A model generated the notes under the pieces. That model was not told the DNA's origin. It saw only the letters and a list, made by a program, of their open reading frames with translations, and did not search any database. This document shows, piece after piece, positions 8,182-17,511 of a stretch of 64,000 bases of DNA. This stretch comes from Desulfoscipio geothermicus DSM 3669. GTDB lineage: Bacteria; Bacillota; Desulfotomaculia; Desulfotomaculales; Desulfallaceae. Location: positions 40,801-104,800 of the forward strand of contig NZ_FOYM01000013.1 of assembly GCF_900115975.1 (NCBI RefSeq), written 5' to 3'. The translations under genes were made by a program, and so were the position numbers. Position 1 is the stretch's first letter. Each line of letters begins with the position of its first letter.

Positions 8182-8978
8182 TCAGGCGCCGCCGGGGCAA
8201 AGCTTTATTTCCCGGGTGATGGCGCGGGAGCTGTTGGTGCCGGTCCAGCCCGGAAAAAATGCCGAAAACCGCCCCGCTTCTCCCCCGGCCACTATAAGCA
8301 GGATGTCTTCCGGAGCAGAAACGGCTTTAACTAAACCTTCCTGGTCAACTTTATCATTGCGCAGGCTCAGGCCGCATTTTTGTAAATCGCTGGCTGCTCG
8401 CCGGGCGTTTTCGTATAGGAATTGGCGTACACTTTTTTGTCCCATCCCTGGGCAGCCAGGTTTTTATAATGTTCTTTACAGATAACTATAGCGCACTGGC
8501 AGGTGCCCTTCATGTTAAAGGTGCCCAGGGCGGTCATGCGGTCGGCTATGGTGAATAAAATCTCTTCGCCCTTTAGAACTGAGTGGTTCTGCACCTGGTT
8601 GGTTGGGTGCCTCGGCGGCAAAGACCGTAATTATGCTCTGTTCCCGAGAGAAGCCCCGCAGCACATGCAGGGGTTCCCACTGGGTGGTTTCATCTTCAGC
8701 AATGCAGTAGGTGTATTTCCCTGGGTGGCCCGGTCAAATTCATAACCGCCCAGGTTCATCATGGCCAGGCGTACGGCCCGCCCGATGGTGGCGTTGGCCC
8801 GGTTGCCCGGCCCGAAAAGGTTTTGCCCGGAATTCATGCCCAATAGCCCGGCCACCGGCCCGTTAACCACCCAACAGGATGGCTATGCCCGCCGTGGAGG
8901 TGGTTGGGCCGTGAGACCGAAGGCGGGGTCGCAAATGGCCTGCATGGCGGTCACCCACCTGGAAACCAGTTCTTCCAT
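8182..8978 (-). pseudogene. frameshifted remnant of a conserved TRAP-cluster hypothetical protein
   Basis: Three reading-frame pieces on the minus strand join into one protein: a start at 8978 (MEELVSRWVTAMQAI), then after a stop and frameshift NGPVAGLLGMNSGQNLFGPG and NRANATIGRA, then WEPLHVLRGFSREQSIITVF, then a C-terminal part ending GWTGTNSSRAITREI. At least three frameshifts or stops (near 8880, 8700 and 8445) break it. The pieces read like one family of conserved hypothetical proteins found beside TRAP-type transporters, possibly UGSC-related (unverified). It lies immediately downstream of a TRAP operon, as expected for the family. Sequencing error is an alternative, but several separate lesions make decay more likely. 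Confidence 0.65.
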
Positions 8979-9016
8979 AATAATCAACCCCTTTTTAATA
9001 TCCTGAACAATTGTGG

Positions 9017-9122
9017 TTAAGGGCCGGTGTGCTCCCCGCTGCGTTCAAAACTTTCGCGCCGACAGCACCAACGGCTCGTCCCGGTCAAAACCGGATCGCC
9101 CTCAATTCGCCGTTCTAGCTCA
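9017..9122 (-). pseudogene. second gene remnant between TRAP permease and the broken gene
   Basis: Minus-strand translation gives fragments such as ELERRIEGDPVLTG and, after a one-base shift, DEPLVLSARKF, then ERSGEHTGP and a stop at 9017. No intact frame spans 9017-9291. I read it as a decayed small gene, possibly the partner or N-terminal part of the neighbouring remnant. The rest of 9123-9291 shows no recognisable feature. Confidence 0.35.
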
Positions 9123-9291
9123 GTTCGGGCTCTCGCGGGCATCACGCCCGCTCGTTCGGTTTTGCCCAGGGCTTCGCCGGCTGCTGTTACCGGTGCTTTC
9201 GTACATCACTTGCGGGGAGCCACCGGCCCACTAGCATACTTTTTCATTATCTGCTGGCGGCGCGTTAGCGGCATGGGGGTTTACCCTATTT

Positions 9292-10581
9292 TCATATGCT
9301 TTTGGCAAATAATTCTAGTATGCCCAGGCTTAATGAGGGCACGTAGGTTAACAAAAGAATTAAGATAAAAGCGGCCAGCAAATAAGGTAGTACCGCTTTG
9401 AACAGCTTTTCCAGGCTGACGCCTGATACACCCGAGGACACGAACAAGCAAACGCCAAAGGGTGGCGTCATTTGCCCTACGGCCAGGTTAAACACCGCAA
9501 TTACTCCGAAGTGTACGGGGTCCACCCCTAGCTGCAAAGCGATGGGAAAAAAAATCGGGATAAGCAGTAATATGATAGCCACAGTGTCCAGAAACATCCC
9601 TGCTATTAAGAAAACCATATTCACCAGCAGTAGAAAAACTAATTTACTTTCGGTCATGGATAGGATTGCTCCCGTAATCGCCTGAGGAATGTTTTCGATA
9701 GTCATTATCCAGGTGAACAAGGAGGCGGTGGCAATTAGCAGCATAATCATGGCGCTGGTGAGCCCGGACTTGACCAACATACTGTAAAAATTTTTCCAGT
9801 TGAGCTCTTTGTATATAAAGAACCCTACCAAAAGGGCGTACACAACGGCTACCACTGCGGCTTCTGTGGGGGTAAATACCCCTCCGTAGATGCCACCTAA
9901 AATAATGACGGGCATTAAGAGCCCCCAGCTGGCTTCCCGGAAAGAGTGCCAGGTTTTTTTCAGGCTGCTGCGCTGCATGGTTTTATAACCGAGTTTCCCG
10001 GCCATTTTCCAGGCTACGGCCATGTATACCGCGGCGCCCAGGAGGCCGGGGATGATTCCGGCCAGGAACAAGTCGCCAATTGAGGCGCCGGTGATCACGC
10101 CATAGATAATCAATGGAATACTGGGGGGGATGACCACACCCAGCGTGCCGCCCACCGCCTGGACAACAGCGGTGAAGTCCGGTTTATACCCCCTTTGGCG
10201 CATTTCCGGGTACATTACGCCACCGATGGCTGCGGTAGTGGCAGCCGAGGAACCGGAAATGGCGGCGAAAAAAGCTGCTGAAGCAATGCTAACCAGGGCC
10301 AGGCCCCCGCTTATCCAGCCCAGCAGGTCACTGGCGAAGTTAACCAGCCGCCGGGATATGCCGCCATGTTGCATCAGTTCACCGGCCAGCACAAAAAAGG
10401 GCACGGCTAGCAATATAAATGAATCTGTGGCTGTGAATAAACGTTGGGGAACTACCGTAAGCGGTATGGTCCCCTTGGAAAGCAGTGCCGCCACTGCAGC
10501 CATTGCTAGGGAAAAAGCTATGGGAAAGCCGACCAGCAGCAGTAATAGCAACACAAGTAATAGAATTAAGGCTACAGTCAT
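9292..10581 (-). CDS. dctM: TRAP transporter large permease subunit
   Basis: 429 residues, almost entirely hydrophobic, with about 12 predicted spans, matching DctM-type subunits of tripartite ATP-independent periplasmic transporters, which use a cation gradient for uptake. Family motifs include FVLAGELMQHGGISRRLV and VGGTLGVVIPPSIPLIIYG. Its ATG overlaps the dctQ stop by 4 nt, so the two are translationally coupled. It is the last intact gene of the dctP-Q-M unit; the region downstream has decayed. Confidence 0.95.
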   Translation of the reverse strand: MTVALILLLVLLLLLLVGFPIAFSLAMAAVAALLSKGTIPLTVVPQRLFTATDSFILLAVPFFVLAGELMQHGGISRRLVNFASDLLGWISGGLALVSIASAAFFAAISGSSAATTAAIGGVMYPEMRQRGYKPDFTAVVQAVGGTLGVVIPPSIPLIIYGVITGASIGDLFLAGIIPGLLGAAVYMAVAWKMAGKLGYKTMQRSSLKKTWHSFREASWGLLMPVIILGGIYGGVFTPTEAAVVAVVYALLVGFFIYKELNWKNFYSMLVKSGLTSAMIMLLIATASLFTWIMTIENIPQAITGAILSMTESKLVFLLLVNMVFLIAGMFLDTVAIILLLIPIFFPIALQLGVDPVHFGVIAVFNLAVGQMTPPFGVCLFVSSGVSGVSLEKLFKAVLPYLLAAFILILLLTYVPSLSLGILELFAKSI

Positions 10582-11060
10582 CGGGTTTCCCCCCCTTTTC
10601 TTTCGGGGTGGAAGATTAATTCCAGGGAAAAAATTAAAATTAATAGGCCGCCTACGGGTAATGCGGCGTACGACAGGCCTATGGGTATGTGCATGGCCGG
10701 TGAAAGCTGCTGCATATTTAAAACGGATACAGTAATACCATATTTGATTAATAATATGGCCAAAACGGCCAGCAACACGTAGTTAAAACGAGATACAGCT
10801 ATTTTTAGGCTCCTAGGAAAGAGTAAGGTTACGGCCTCCACAGCCACATGGATTTTTTTGCGCACACCCAGCGCGCCGCCAACAAAGGTTAGCCATACCA
10901 GGCAGTAACGGGATAGCTCTTCCGACCAGCTCAGTGAAAAAAATACAAAGCGGAAGATAACCTGGGCAAAGGTGGTTATTACCATAACAATAAAGAGGGT
11001 AAAAATGATAGTTTTACAGGCTTTTTCCAAACAATTAGCCAGGTGGGAAAGGGCATACAT
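10578..11060 (-). CDS. dctQ: TRAP transporter small permease subunit
   Basis: 160 residues with four hydrophobic spans and the DctQ motif SWSEELSRYCLVWLTFVGGALGVRKK in the middle. DctQ links DctM with the binding protein. AGGAGG precedes its ATG by 11 nt, and it overlaps dctM by 4 nt. Between it and dctP lie about 100 nt with no terminator that I can recognise, so the three genes look like one operon. Confidence 0.93.
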   Translation of the reverse strand: MYALSHLANCLEKACKTIIFTLFIVMVITTFAQVIFRFVFFSLSWSEELSRYCLVWLTFVGGALGVRKKIHVAVEAVTLLFPRSLKIAVSRFNYVLLAVLAILLIKYGITVSVLNMQQLSPAMHIPIGLSYAALPVGGLLILIFSLELIFHPERKGGETR

Positions 11061-11162
11061 TTTTTTGTCAGCCTCCTGTTAAGTTCCCCTAAATAGTTTG
11101 CATCAAATCAAAGAGGGTAAGTCCCTAATAGGAACAAACCCCCTTGTTGTTACCCCTTTGCC

Positions 11163-12194
11163 TTATTTCTTGTTGGGGTCGGCATTCAGGATTTTTTGAA
11201 TTGTGTCCTTGCCAAAACGGCCTTCATATTTTTCGTAAACAGCCATGGTGGCTTCCCGTAAAGCGTTTTTATCCGGCCTGGTAATAACCATGCCCTTTTC
11301 TTCCAGCTTGGCAAGCTGCTCATCTTCCTGCACTTTAATTTGCTCCCGCTCGTATGTGGCAGCTTCTACCGCTGCTTTTTTGATAATATTTTGCTGCTCG
11401 GGACTAAGTTTATCTAGGCTTTTTTGTCCGATTAAAAGCAGGGCCGGTGAATAGAAGTGACCGGTTAGCGCTAGGTATTTCTGGACTTCATATATTTTCA
11501 TGTTATAAATAATAGGTATAGGGTTTTCCTGCCCGTCTATGGTTTTTTGTTGCAGGGCGGTATAAACTTCGCCCCAGGCCATCGGGGTGGGGTCGGCGCC
11601 CAATTCTTTGAATGCCGCCTGGTGCACTTCGTTTTCCATAGTGCGGATTTTAAGCCCCTGGATATCTTCCACGCTGTTAATGGGTCGCTCGGAGTTGGTC
11701 AGGTTACGAAAACCGTTTTCCCAGAAGGCCAGTCCAACGATGCCTATATCACCGAATTGTTCCAGCAAATCCTGGCCAATTTCTCCGTCCAGCACTTGGT
11801 AAGCGTGTTCACGGCTGCTAAATAAAAATGGTAAGTCAACGACGCCCATTTCCGGTACGAAGTTAATGACCGGTCCCGTGGATGTCAGCACCAGGTCGAT
11901 GGTGCCCAGTTGCAGCCCTTCAATCATGTCGCGTTCCGAGCCGATGGTACCGTTGGCATAGATGTCGATTTGTACTTGTCCACCGGTTTTTTCTTCTACT
12001 ATCTGTTTAAACTTTTCCAATCCCAGGTGATACGGGTGGGATTCCGCCACAGCGTGTCCGGCTTTTAAAATAATTTTACCCTCGGCCTCCCCGCCTGCCT
12101 GGTCCTTATTTTTGTCTTCTGCGGCACAACCCAGGACAACCAGGGACAGCACCAGTAATATGGCAACCAGCCAGGCCGCTTTGCGTAATGACAT
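11163..12194 (-). CDS. dctP: TRAP transporter substrate-binding lipoprotein
   Basis: 343 residues. The N-terminus is a lipoprotein signal: a charged start, a hydrophobic run and a lipobox VVLGC followed by AAEDKNK. The mature part is a DctP-type binding protein with KAGHAVAESHPYH, a central IDIYANGTIGSERDMIEGLQ-like segment and LKIRTMENEVHQAAFKELGA, where the Arg of the LKIR segment normally pairs with the substrate carboxylate. This suggests a carboxylic acid substrate. GGAGGTG precedes ATG by 8 nt. The pantothenate genes upstream may hint at a keto acid, but that is speculation. Confidence 0.93.
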   Translation of the reverse strand: MSLRKAAWLVAILLVLSLVVLGCAAEDKNKDQAGGEAEGKIILKAGHAVAESHPYHLGLEKFKQIVEEKTGGQVQIDIYANGTIGSERDMIEGLQLGTIDLVLTSTGPVINFVPEMGVVDLPFLFSSREHAYQVLDGEIGQDLLEQFGDIGIVGLAFWENGFRNLTNSERPINSVEDIQGLKIRTMENEVHQAAFKELGADPTPMAWGEVYTALQQKTIDGQENPIPIIYNMKIYEVQKYLALTGHFYSPALLLIGQKSLDKLSPEQQNIIKKAAVEAATYEREQIKVQEDEQLAKLEEKGMVITRPDKNALREATMAVYEKYEGRFGKDTIQKILNADPNKK

Positions 12195-12224
12195 TGTCAG
12201 CACACCTCCGTAAAAATATTTTAG

Positions 12225-13163
12225 TTATTGTTTATTATTAACATTAAACTCTCTGATAGCTTCCACCGCTTTAATTAATTGGGTCACCATCTCGTTATAC
12301 GGGGTTGAGATGCCCAGTTTGGCGCCTTCCCGTACAACTGCTCCGTTAATAAAGTCAATTTCAGTTCTACCTCCCTTATCGAGGTCCTGCAGCATGGAAG
12401 AACGGTTTGTACCTGTGGCTACGGCCACTTGCTTTACTTTCTCCAGGACATCGGCATAAGGTATGTTTATACCCCCGGCCCGGGCCACCGCTTCCCCCTC
12501 GGAGACCAGCATTTGCATCAAAGCGCAGGTGGCATCGTATTCTACCAGCCGTCCGTTGGTAACGTTTAAAAGGGCTGTCAGGGGATTGATGCCAATATTA
12601 ATCAACAATTTGCCCCATAGCTGGCTGGCAATATCATCGACTACCCTGGTCTTGATACCGCAATTGGTAAAAGTGTCGGCGATGTCATGGACGCGGCGGT
12701 CACCGGCGCCTTTATAAATGCCGATAATGGTCTCACCTACTCCGGCATGGCGAATGTATCCGGGGCCCAGGACGGTGGCGCCGTGGGCGGTGGTTCCGGC
12801 AAGCACGGTGGCATTTCGCACGGTGTCGGCAATAATCTCGGCGTTACCCAGCCCGTTTTGCAGGGTGAGTATGACGGTACTTTCTGTAAACAGGTTACGG
12901 GCAGTATTTACAGCATCAGCGGTATTATAGGATTTGACGAAAATAATAACCAGATCTTGTGCCCCGAGGTTGCGCGTATCTTTCTCCGCGGTCAAAGAAA
13001 CGATCTTTTCCCCGCTTTTTTCTTCTATTCTTAAACCTTGTTTGTTGATCATTTCCACATGTTCCCGCCAAACATCCACCAGGGCGACCTGGTGACCTCC
13101 CCCGGCCAGGTAAGCGCCGAACAGGGAACCCATGGCGCCCGCTCCGATTACAGCAATTTTCAC
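12225..13163 (-). CDS. panE: 2-dehydropantoate 2-reductase (ketopantoate reductase)
   Basis: 312 residues. It has an N-terminal Rossmann fold with GAGAMGSLFGAYLAGGGH (residues 7-24) and the ApbA/PanE C-terminal domain, with KLLINIGINPLTALLNVTNG for the catalytic Lys and substrate site. PanE reduces ketopantoate with NADPH in pantothenate synthesis. Its start abuts the panB stop codon with no gap, supporting the assignment. PanE-like enzymes acting on other 2-keto acids exist; proximity to panB makes the canonical role likely. It lies directly upstream of dctP in the same orientation (30 nt). Confidence 0.9.
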   Translation of the reverse strand: MKIAVIGAGAMGSLFGAYLAGGGHQVALVDVWREHVEMINKQGLRIEEKSGEKIVSLTAEKDTRNLGAQDLVIIFVKSYNTADAVNTARNLFTESTVILTLQNGLGNAEIIADTVRNATVLAGTTAHGATVLGPGYIRHAGVGETIIGIYKGAGDRRVHDIADTFTNCGIKTRVVDDIASQLWGKLLINIGINPLTALLNVTNGRLVEYDATCALMQMLVSEGEAVARAGGINIPYADVLEKVKQVAVATGTNRSSMLQDLDKGGRTEIDFINGAVVREGAKLGISTPYNEMVTQLIKAVEAIREFNVNNKQ

Positions 13164-14027
13164 TTACAAAATACCCTCCTCTGTTAATTCAGCGATCAGC
13201 CTTTCCTCGTTTTCCTCCAACATGGTAAAAGTGTGCTCACGGGCGGGAAACTCGCCCCTGCGCACTTCCCCGGCAAAAGTGTTTAAAGCCTTTTGCATTT
13301 CTTCGCCCAGTGCGGCATATCGTTTGACAAATTTGGGTGTGAACCTGTCGAACAAACCAAGCAGGTCATGAATCACCAGAACTTGCCCGTCACAATAAGG
13401 TCCGGCCCCGATGCCGATGGTCGGTACCTGCACTTTGGCCGTAATGATTTTGGCCACGGCGGAGGGAATGGCTTCCAGTACAATGGCAAACACCCCGGCG
13501 TTTTCCAAGGCGATAGCATCCTTTACTATTTGTTTGGCACCATCGATATTCTTACCCTGCACGCTAAACCCGCCCAACTGGGCGGCGCTTTGCGGCGTCA
13601 AGCCAATATGGCCCATCACCGGAATGCCGGCTCTTACTATGGCCGCCACCGTATTCGCCATTCGTTCCCCGCCTTCCAGCTTGACAGCGTCCATAAATCC
13701 TTCTTTCATTATCCGACCGGCATTTTCCACGGCCTTTTCAATGCTAACTTCATAGGACATAAAGGGCATGTCGCCCACCAGGAAGGTATGCTTGCCTCCT
13801 CTGGAAACAGCCTGGTTGAAAATAAGCATGGTGTCCATGTCGACAGGTACGGTACCTTCGTAACCCAGCATGGTCATGGCCGCAGAATCGCCCACCAGTA
13901 CCAGATCAATGTCGGCCTTATCCACCTGGGTCATCATCGCGTAATCGTAGGCCGTAACCATGGTGATTTTCCGGCCTTGCTGCTTCATCTCCCGCAGCCT
14001 TAATATATTAACCTTTTTTTTGTCCAT
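13164..14027 (-). CDS. panB: 3-methyl-2-oxobutanoate hydroxymethyltransferase
   Basis: 287 residues from the ATG preceded by GGGGAGGAG. PanB condenses 2-oxoisovalerate with methylene-tetrahydrofolate to make ketopantoate. It shows the TIM-barrel motifs VTAYDYAMM, VLVGDSAAMTMLGYE, GGKHTFLVGDMPFMSYE, VKLEGG, PVMGHIGLTPQ and GIGAGPYCDGQVLVIHDLLG, which include the metal and substrate ligands. It is the first gene of a panB-panE-dctPQM run. panC and panD are not in the window. Confidence 0.95.
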   Translation of the reverse strand: MDKKKVNILRLREMKQQGRKITMVTAYDYAMMTQVDKADIDLVLVGDSAAMTMLGYEGTVPVDMDTMLIFNQAVSRGGKHTFLVGDMPFMSYEVSIEKAVENAGRIMKEGFMDAVKLEGGERMANTVAAIVRAGIPVMGHIGLTPQSAAQLGGFSVQGKNIDGAKQIVKDAIALENAGVFAIVLEAIPSAVAKIITAKVQVPTIGIGAGPYCDGQVLVIHDLLGLFDRFTPKFVKRYAALGEEMQKALNTFAGEVRRGEFPAREHTFTMLEENEERLIAELTEEGIL

Positions 14028-14201
14028 AACGTACTCCTCCCCACTATATTTATTTAAGTTTACTTCAGACAAACTTGCTAAGGCATCGGCCTAATTTTTA
14101 ATGTTCAGGTAATAATATGTGTAAATTATTTAATTCTTTTTATAGTTGTCGAAATTCCTGCTTGAAATAATTGATTTTTTAGAAAAATAGGCGAAGTATT
14201 A

Positions 14202-14229
14202 AAGGGACCGGGTACAACCCCGGTCCCTT
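14202..14229 (-). terminator. hairpin after EF-G-like gene
   Basis: AAGGGACCGGG and CCCGGTCCCTT form a perfect 11-bp stem with a 6-nt loop, 18 nt past the stop of the EF-G-like gene. The following minus-strand sequence (TAATACTT) is only weakly T-rich. It also lies upstream of panB and separates the two units. Confidence 0.65.
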
Positions 14230-14247
14230 CCAGAATACGGTATCTTT

Positions 14248-16269
14248 TTATTTTTCGGTTTCGGCTTCCGCTTTGGCCTTTTCAATAATTTTGTCGGCCA
14301 GGTTGGCGGGAACCTCTTCGTAACTGTAAAACTCCATTTTGAACTGGCCGCGACCCTGGGTCATTGATTTCAGGTCATTGGCGTATTTGAACATTTCCGC
14401 CAGGGGCACATGGGCCTTGATAACAGTGCCGTCATCGGTTTGATCGGTGCCCAGCACGCGACCGCGCTTGGTATTGAAGTCACCGATAATGTCACCCATG
14501 AACTCATCCGGCACGCTAACTTCCACGTACATGACGGGCTCCAGCAGTGCGGGTTTGGCCTGGGGAACCGCCTTTTTAAAGGCCAGGGAAGCGGCAATTT
14601 TAAATGCCATTTCAGAGGAGTCTACGCTGTGATAGGAACCGTCATATAATGTGGCTTTAAGACCCACGGTGGGAAAACCGGCCAGGGCGCCCTCCGCCAT
14701 GGCTTCGCGCAAGCCTTTTTCCACTGCCGGGAAGTAGTTTCTCGGCACGGCGCCGCCGAATACTTCTTCATTGAATTCGAAGTCGCCCTCGGGCAGCGGT
14801 TCGAAACGGATCCAGACGTGACCGTACTGGCCGCGACCGCCGGATTGTTTCTTATGCTTGCCTTCCACTTCAACTTTGGCGCGAATGGTTTCCCGGTAAG
14901 GCACTTTCGGTTCTTCCACTTCCACGTCTACACCGTAACGGCGCTTCAAGTTATTGATGGTGATATTTACGTGGGCTTCGCCCATGCCGGTCAGCAAAGT
15001 CTGCTTGGTTTCAGTGTTTTTCTCCACCTTGAGTGAAGGATCTTCATCCAGCAGTTTGTTCACCGCGTCGCCCAGTTTGTCCTCGTCGTTTTTACTCTTG
15101 GGCACAATGGCCACGGTATAGTTGGGAACCGGGAAGTCAATGCCTTCCAACTGTTCTTTCTTGTCTTTGTCGCACAGCGTATCACCGGAGCCGGTATCGG
15201 TGAGTTTGACGACAACTGCCATATCGCCGCAACTTGCCTGGGAAGTTTGCTCGGTGTGCTTGCCGCGAACAAATAACACCTGGCCGATCTTTTCGTTCTT
15301 TTCCTTGGTGGCGTTATAAACCTGAGCGTCGGCTTTGAAAGTGCCGCGGAATACGCGAATAAAGTTCATGCGACCGACATAGGGGTCCGCCAGGGTTTTA
15401 AATACCAGAGCGGCCATGGGGCCGTCTTCGCACTGCGGTGCGGGCAAGTACCCGGCCAGGAATTCGGACAAGTTGGTTATAGCCATGTTTTTGGTGGCGG
15501 AACCGCACAGAACCGGCACTGCCTTGGCAATAGCGATACTCTTCTGTAACCCTGTAAGGATTTCCCCGGGGGTTAATTCCTCGCCCTCAAGGTACTTCAT
15601 GGTCAGGTCGTCATCGCCCTCGGCAGCGGCCTCTACCAGCTTTTCGCGGTATTCTTCCAATTGGTCCTGCAGGTCGCCCGGGATATCAACTTCCCGGGGC
15701 TTGCCGTCGCCACCGAACTCATAGGCTTTTTGATTTAGTACATCCACAATGCCTTTGAAGTCAAGACCTTCACCTATGGGAAAGTTGATGGGTACAAAGT
15801 TGGCTTTAAATTTGCCGTTCAATTCGTCAAGCAGCTTGCTGAAGCTGGCGTTCTCCCGGTCCATTTTATTGATAAATGCGACTTTGGGCAGGTTGATTTT
15901 TTGGGTGAACTTCCAGATAATTTCATGCTGTACCTGTACTCCGTCCACTGCGGAAAGGACAAACAAGGCGGTATCGGCAACCCGCAGGGCTCCCCTGACT
16001 TCGCCGATAAAATCAGAAAAGCCGGGCGTATCCAAAATATTTAACTTTATGTTGTTTATTTCAACAGGAACCAGACTTGTATGCACTGTCGATTGACGCT
16101 GGATTTCTTCCGGGTGATAATCCGCTACGGTGGTTCCGTCCTCTACACGGCCCAGTCGGTTTATAACCCCGGTGTTGAAAAGCATGGCTTCCACCAGGGA
16201 TGTTTTGCCCGCACCACCATGCCCCACAAATGCGATGTTGCGGAGTTGTTCAGTGTCATAATTCTTCAA
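14248..16269 (-). CDS. elongation factor G-like translational GTPase (paralogue)
   Basis: 673 residues, slightly shorter than canonical EF-G. The G domain has G1 GHGGAGKTSL (near residue 16), G3 DTPGFSDF and G4 NKMD. It is followed by domain II, a domain IV-like region (YGHVWIRFEPLP) and domain V (GDIIGDFNTKRGRV). The sequence belongs to the EF-G-like (FusA2-type) branch rather than the str-operon EF-G: no rpsL, rpsG or tuf is adjacent, and it stands alone between terminators. The role is probably ribosome-associated, but its step is not defined. Confidence 0.88.
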   Translation of the reverse strand: MKNYDTEQLRNIAFVGHGGAGKTSLVEAMLFNTGVINRLGRVEDGTTVADYHPEEIQRQSTVHTSLVPVEINNIKLNILDTPGFSDFIGEVRGALRVADTALFVLSAVDGVQVQHEIIWKFTQKINLPKVAFINKMDRENASFSKLLDELNGKFKANFVPINFPIGEGLDFKGIVDVLNQKAYEFGGDGKPREVDIPGDLQDQLEEYREKLVEAAAEGDDDLTMKYLEGEELTPGEILTGLQKSIAIAKAVPVLCGSATKNMAITNLSEFLAGYLPAPQCEDGPMAALVFKTLADPYVGRMNFIRVFRGTFKADAQVYNATKEKNEKIGQVLFVRGKHTEQTSQASCGDMAVVVKLTDTGSGDTLCDKDKKEQLEGIDFPVPNYTVAIVPKSKNDEDKLGDAVNKLLDEDPSLKVEKNTETKQTLLTGMGEAHVNITINNLKRRYGVDVEVEEPKVPYRETIRAKVEVEGKHKKQSGGRGQYGHVWIRFEPLPEGDFEFNEEVFGGAVPRNYFPAVEKGLREAMAEGALAGFPTVGLKATLYDGSYHSVDSSEMAFKIAASLAFKKAVPQAKPALLEPVMYVEVSVPDEFMGDIIGDFNTKRGRVLGTDQTDDGTVIKAHVPLAEMFKYANDLKSMTQGRGQFKMEFYSYEEVPANLADKIIEKAKAEAETEK

Positions 16270-16500
16270 AATTACTTGCCTCCTTTTTTGTAAATAATGG
16301 TTTCCCCTCGACCCTTTTTCTATACTAATTATAAGCCAAAATTGGCCAAAAATGGGATTTAGACATAAAAATAGCCCGAAGGGCGCATTTAGACATTATA
16401 GAAACGGGTTCCGAGTCGGCTAGAATTTTACTTCTACAAAATAATGATAAATTCCTTGTTTCACGGTTTATTTAGCAAAAAAATTTTAAAACCAAGTGTT

Positions 16501-17289
16501 TTATAATTCAAAAATATTAAATTCTTGGCCGTCAATCATATCTTGCAGGTAGTGGATTGCCTGAAAGTCCGTCAAATCAAAGTGCAGCGGGGTAACTGAT
16601 ACATACTTGTTTTTTATGGCTTCCACATCAACATCCGCTTCCACTGCAGGGTTTTCCGGCACGGAATCCTCTGGTTCGCCGGCCATCCAGTAATAGGTTC
16701 TTCCCCGCGGATCAACCCGCTTGTGAAAAATGTTTACATAACGCCGGTTACCCAGCCTGGTTACCTTGATACCCCTCGGTTTACCGGGCGGAACATTGAT
16801 ATTCACCAGGTTGCATTCCCGGGTATTATTCCCTTTCATCAAACCGGGAATAATCAAACCGGCAAAAGCGGCTGCATATTTAAAATCGCCGCTTTCATAA
16901 GAGGCCAGCGATATGGCTACCGCGGGAAAGCCGTTGATTATGCCTTCGATGGCCGCAGATACGGTACCGGAATAAAGTACGTCAGTACCCAAATTGGGGC
17001 CGTGATTTATTCCGGATACTACGATATCAGGCGCCTGGGGTAGTAAAGCCTCAATGGCCAGTTTTACACAGTCCGCCGGGGTGCCGTCCACTGCCCAGCC
17101 GAAAGTCCCATCCGTAAATTTTACCTGTTTGGGGCGCAGCGGCTTATGAACGGTGATGCCATGACCTGTGCCGCTCCGTTCTCGGTCCGGCGCCACAACA
17201 TGCACTTCCCCGAGCGGCGCCAACGCCCATCTCAATGCTGCCAGTCCCGGGGCGTGAATACCGTCGTCATTGCTCAGCAGTATACGCAT
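16501..17289 (-). CDS. surE: 5'/3'-nucleotidase SurE
   Basis: 262 residues. SurE dephosphorylates nucleoside monophosphates with a divalent metal. The N-terminus LLSNDDGIHAPGL carries the metal-binding Asp pair (residues 8-9), with SGTGHGITV and SGINHGPNLGTDVLYSGTVSAA following. About 230 nt downstream separate it from the EF-G-like gene and hold only a short GCCC-TTC-GGGC hairpin near 16370 with a few T. It is upstream-adjacent to the YpmA-like gene and folE, in the same orientation. Confidence 0.93.
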   Translation of the reverse strand: MRILLSNDDGIHAPGLAALRWALAPLGEVHVVAPDRERSGTGHGITVHKPLRPKQVKFTDGTFGWAVDGTPADCVKLAIEALLPQAPDIVVSGINHGPNLGTDVLYSGTVSAAIEGIINGFPAVAISLASYESGDFKYAAAFAGLIIPGLMKGNNTRECNLVNINVPPGKPRGIKVTRLGNRRYVNIFHKRVDPRGRTYYWMAGEPEDSVPENPAVEADVDVEAIKNKYVSVTPLHFDLTDFQAIHYLQDMIDGQEFNIFEL

Positions 17290-17310
17290 CCTCTATCCCC
17301 CAATAAGAGA

Positions 17311-17496
17311 TTAAAACTCATAAATGGAAATGGTTAGAGTGTTTTCATCGTTGTTTTTGGAAAGTCCGAACATAATTTTTTTGTCTTTTAAATTTTTATT
17401 TAAAAAATCTACTACTTTATACATATCTTCATACATGGTAAAATTCTTATGGGCGATTAATTCCAGTTTACCCTGTTCGGGTTCCGGGCGTTCCAA
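17311..17496 (-). CDS. YpmA-like (DUF4264) small protein
   Basis: 61 residues with the pattern of the YpmA/DUF4264 family: a short beta strand, then YKVVDFLNKNLKDKKIMFGLSKN and TLTISIYEF at the end. The function is unknown, but the family is conserved in endospore-forming Firmicutes. The start is a TTG with GGAGGAG 6 nt upstream. It lies between folE and surE with short gaps, probably in one transcript. Confidence 0.8.
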   Translation of the reverse strand: MERPEPEQGKLELIAHKNFTMYEDMYKVVDFLNKNLKDKKIMFGLSKNNDENTLTISIYEF

Positions 17497-17511
17497 ATAA
17501 ATCTCCTCCTG

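Noticed and set aside
10130..10735. 201-residue plus-strand frame opposite dctM
   Set aside because: Antisense shadow of hydrophobic codons in dctM; no ribosome-binding site or family features.
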